From Mytilus edulis (Eukaryota; Mollusca; Bivalvia; Mytilida; Mytilidae), in the NCBI RefSeq assembly GCF_963676685.1, contig NC_092355.1, positions 72,879,176-72,943,175 on the forward strand: DNA of 64,000 nt. Direction: 5' to 3'. This document shows positions 61,424-64,000 of this stretch, piece after piece (position 1 is the first letter of the stretch; every line of letters starts with the position of its first letter). A model generated the notes under the pieces. It was given only the letters and a program-made list of their open reading frames with translations. It was not told the origin of the DNA and searched no databases. Position numbers and translations under genes: made by a program.

Positions 61424-62461
61424 TTGTGTGCCAGAAAATACGACAGCTCAACGTCTATGACATCAGATGTCCAACAATGACGTCACTCAATATACATTTG
61501 ATATATGACATCACGCCATAATGACCGTTACATTTGGGACCTACTGAAGAAAAATATAACACTGTTTAATATTTGGTCTTTTATTTGAAAACTGTACAGT
61601 AATGAGGAGAAGCTTGCATAAATTATAACATTGACATATGTGTCCCTCTGGCATAGTCAGTCATGTCAGTGTGGACACATTTGTCACTCCTGCAGCAAGA
61701 AGGTTAAAGATCTGGAGGTTTGGAAATTATCCAGCTGGTACCATCTATGTACATGTATTAGTACTGTGAGCATCTACTTATGGTACATACAAGTGTCTTG
61801 TAGTTTATTTGAGTAATAGGGGATGACTGGCTGGATATTAAACGTGACATGCAAGGAACTTACATTCAGATATTCATGTACAAAATTGCCCGATATCATT
61901 TATATGGTCCGTTTTGTTGCGTCCATTTCATCTACATCTACCATTGTCTACATTGTTGAAATTCAAAGGATCTAAGACCCATTACACAAATAAGTCATTC
62001 AATATGGTGCTCATGTAAAACATATTTATATGTGCAATTAAAATCTCTGCTCTAATGTCATGAAGGTGATTTTAATGAAACAACCATTCCACTATTTACA
62101 AATGAATTAGAATGACCCATGTTTTAGTAAGGAAGGGACAGAGTTTTAATTGAAACAAAGTAACACATGCGTATGGTTTCTTTTCTGTCATTTGTAAAAT
62201 GTTTCAAATGTTTTAATCTTGTGCCAAATGTTGTCAGTTCAAAGTTCTTGACAGTCAAAAAGGAAAACATGTGATACAACAGGTTACATTTGTACTACAT
62301 TCCTCTAATTACTTATTTACCTGAATACTACAGCTTCAATCTATTAATCAATCTTAAAATGATTTTACAATTGTTAATTACTTTTTCCATCATGTCCATG
62401 TTTTCCATCATGTCCATTGCCTTATTTTTCAATCACTATTTACTACATGCATGACATGTAC
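61424..62461. other. Spacer, nothing recognised
   Basis: AT-rich. Short frames only; no TIR pair or RNA gene recognised. Confidence 0.45.
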
Positions 62462-63341
62462 CAGGGGTGTGGAAATGCTATGCCCGACTCGCCCGACTCG
62501 AACATTTGAACAAACGGACAAGTAATTATTTTTGTCTTGGTTGCCCGTGGACAAGTAAAAAAATATACAACATTTGTATAAGACAAAGTTCAAATCCAAC
62601 AAAAACATAAAATTAACTTCAAAACGTATAAAGATGTTTAATTTATGTAAAAGAAACCAATCTTCAGCAACTAAAAACATCAATGTTCATGACGATAAAC
62701 ATGATACTGGAAATAGATCGATTACCAAAATAAATAAAATAATAAGTATGCGAACAAAAGTCGCGTAACATTGCATTGGCTTTGTCTATTGACCCTGGAT
62801 TGTCGACTAAGTTTTATCCATCATTTCAGTACCGGTTGTGTCATTTCTTTAAATTTTGTATCGAGATTCAGATTGGCAAATACTTAATAAAAAGCTGGGC
62901 AAACAAGACAAAAAAAATCGTGAGTCGAGTAGAAAGTTTACCTTAAATGCAAACGGAGGACACAGAGTATTTAAAAAAAAAGGAAACGGAAGCGAGAATC
63001 ACTGTCCTCAAATTTAGTATATTATGTACCTACTGGCTACAATTTTTATTCCAAAACTGCTGCAAAATTGTCCTTTACATGTCATTTCATTGGTTGGTTT
63101 GCTGTTAGGTTTCTGTCCCACTGATGTTAACCCATTTCCTACTTTCCTAATTTTTTACACATATAAACAGATGGATTTCATTCGTTTGTGATGCTAAGTA
63201 AGAATCATATATTAGCTAACAAGAAATACTTCAATATTTATTGGGATCATCAGGGCAAGTAAATTTGATTCCGGACAAGTAAAATTTTTAGTTTTACTTG
63301 CCCAGGGACAAGTGCTCACAACAAATATTTCCACACCCCTG
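62462..63341. mobile_element. hAT-like non-autonomous element, CAGGGGTGTGG termini
   Basis: 'caggggtgtggaaat' at the left, 'atttccacacccctg' at the right; 880 bp. Subterminal 'ggacaagtaa' words occur at both ends. CAGGG-type termini fit the hAT superfamily. Flanks share 'tgtac' but a clean 8-bp duplication is not visible. No transposase frame. Confidence 0.75.
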
Positions 63342-63523
63342 TGTACCACTGTATAGTCATGATAGTTGTGATTAAAACTCAGATATTTGTAAAATTTTTA
63401 ATTTCTAGAAAAAAATAGTATAAGATATATTACCCCCTATGTAAGTCATGTTGGTACAGGTCTGTCCTTTTTCATGTTTCAATGTACAATGAAACTTCAA
63501 ATTATTTGTTATTTTTAGGTTAA

Positions 63524-63617
63524 ATGATGGAGGGTGCCAATACAGACGATGAAGGTTTTACAGATGGAGACAGTCCTGAGGATGTTCCCATGGAGAATGT
63601 TCCTGATACTGCAGAGG
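63524..63617 (+). CDS. First coding exon of an unidentified gene
   Basis: Acceptor atttttag at 63518, then 'gttaa' and ATG at 63524. Encodes MMEGANTDDEGFTDGDSPED and VPMENVPDTAE plus one base, then donor GTTAGT. The acidic N-terminus is not recognised. The gene continues beyond the window, is divergent from CtIP with about 6 kb between their starts, and must have an upstream non-coding exon. Confidence 0.65.
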
Positions 63618-63682
63618 GTTAGTTTGATAATAAATTCAAAATTATAAGAATTAGTTATACATTTATGATCATTTATGGTTAC

Positions 63683-64000
63683 CAGTCAGGGGACTAACTT
63701 AAATGAGTGATTTTCTAAATCATTGATTCAAGTAACATTATTTCCATAAAGGTTGAAAGTAAGAGTTGTCTTTCTTTAATAATCACTTATTTAAGTAACT
63801 ACAAAATAATCACTAGAAGAAGTGATTTAATTTTACTGTAGCTTTAAATATAGAATACTAATGATCCAGGGACTAATTATGTTTCTAAACTTATCAGAAC
63901 CAACATCTGTGTTGACCTTGTACTGAATCTAGGATAATGACATAAAAATCACTTGTTTAAGTATCAGACCTCAATTTCCTTCCCAAAAATCACTTCTTTA
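63683..64000. mobile_element. Left part of a CAGTCAGGGG-type element, cut by window end
   Basis: 'cagtcaggggactaacttaa' starts like the MITE at 56423 but with 'aatcacttatttaagtaa'-type palindromes in its interior. The right end is not in the window. Confidence 0.5.

Overview
The window looks like nuclear DNA of a bivalve mollusc, most likely a marine mussel close to Mytilus. It is AT-rich, with intron-split genes whose splice sites follow GT..AG, and it is crowded with short interspersed repeats that I recognise as typical of Mytilus sequence. It also carries RING-less B-box (TRIM-like) genes, a family that is expanded in bivalves. No bacterial operon logic, CRISPR array, tRNA or rRNA gene was found.

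Layout. 1-9.2 kb: a tandem pair of B-box/coiled-coil/NHL-like genes, each with a conserved non-coding first exon and one coding exon; the second copy has a one-base frameshift. 9.2-19.3 kb: gene-free, repeat-rich, with hammerhead ribozyme copies. 19.35-24.4 kb: a non-LTR retrotransposon (LINE) on the minus strand with intact ORF1 and ORF2 in one frame, separated by a single UAG. 26.5-35.4 kb: a complete seven-exon tetraspanin gene on the plus strand (264 aa). 38.4-57.6 kb: a complete eleven-exon CtIP/RBBP8/Sae2 gene on the minus strand (910 aa), a DNA double-strand-break resection factor. 58-64 kb: LINE remnants, two copies of a foldback element, several TIR elements, and the first coding exon of an unidentified plus-strand gene at 63.5 kb.

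Three patterns stand out. (1) Hammerhead self-cleaving ribozymes of two sequence families. One family sits in a composite element in a CtIP intron, bounded by an exact 16-bp direct repeat; two of its ribozymes are head-to-tail 1,156 bp apart, so a transcript should release a 1,156-nt RNA, and a third ribozyme lies inverted on a foldback arm. (2) In both multi-exon genes, tandem repeats begin exactly at exon ends and carry the exon tail and splice donor (tetraspanin exons 1 and 3, CtIP exons 2 and 3); tetraspanin exon 5 has a repeat array starting at its donor. CtIP exon 2 is present eight times in an 82-bp array. (3) The LINE ORF1-UAG-ORF2 arrangement places the first endonuclease motif between the stop codon and any usable start codon, which suggests stop-codon readthrough.

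Exon boundaries were derived by hand from reading frame, splice consensus and phase. Both full gene models close exactly in frame. Family names rest on motif recognition, not on a database search.
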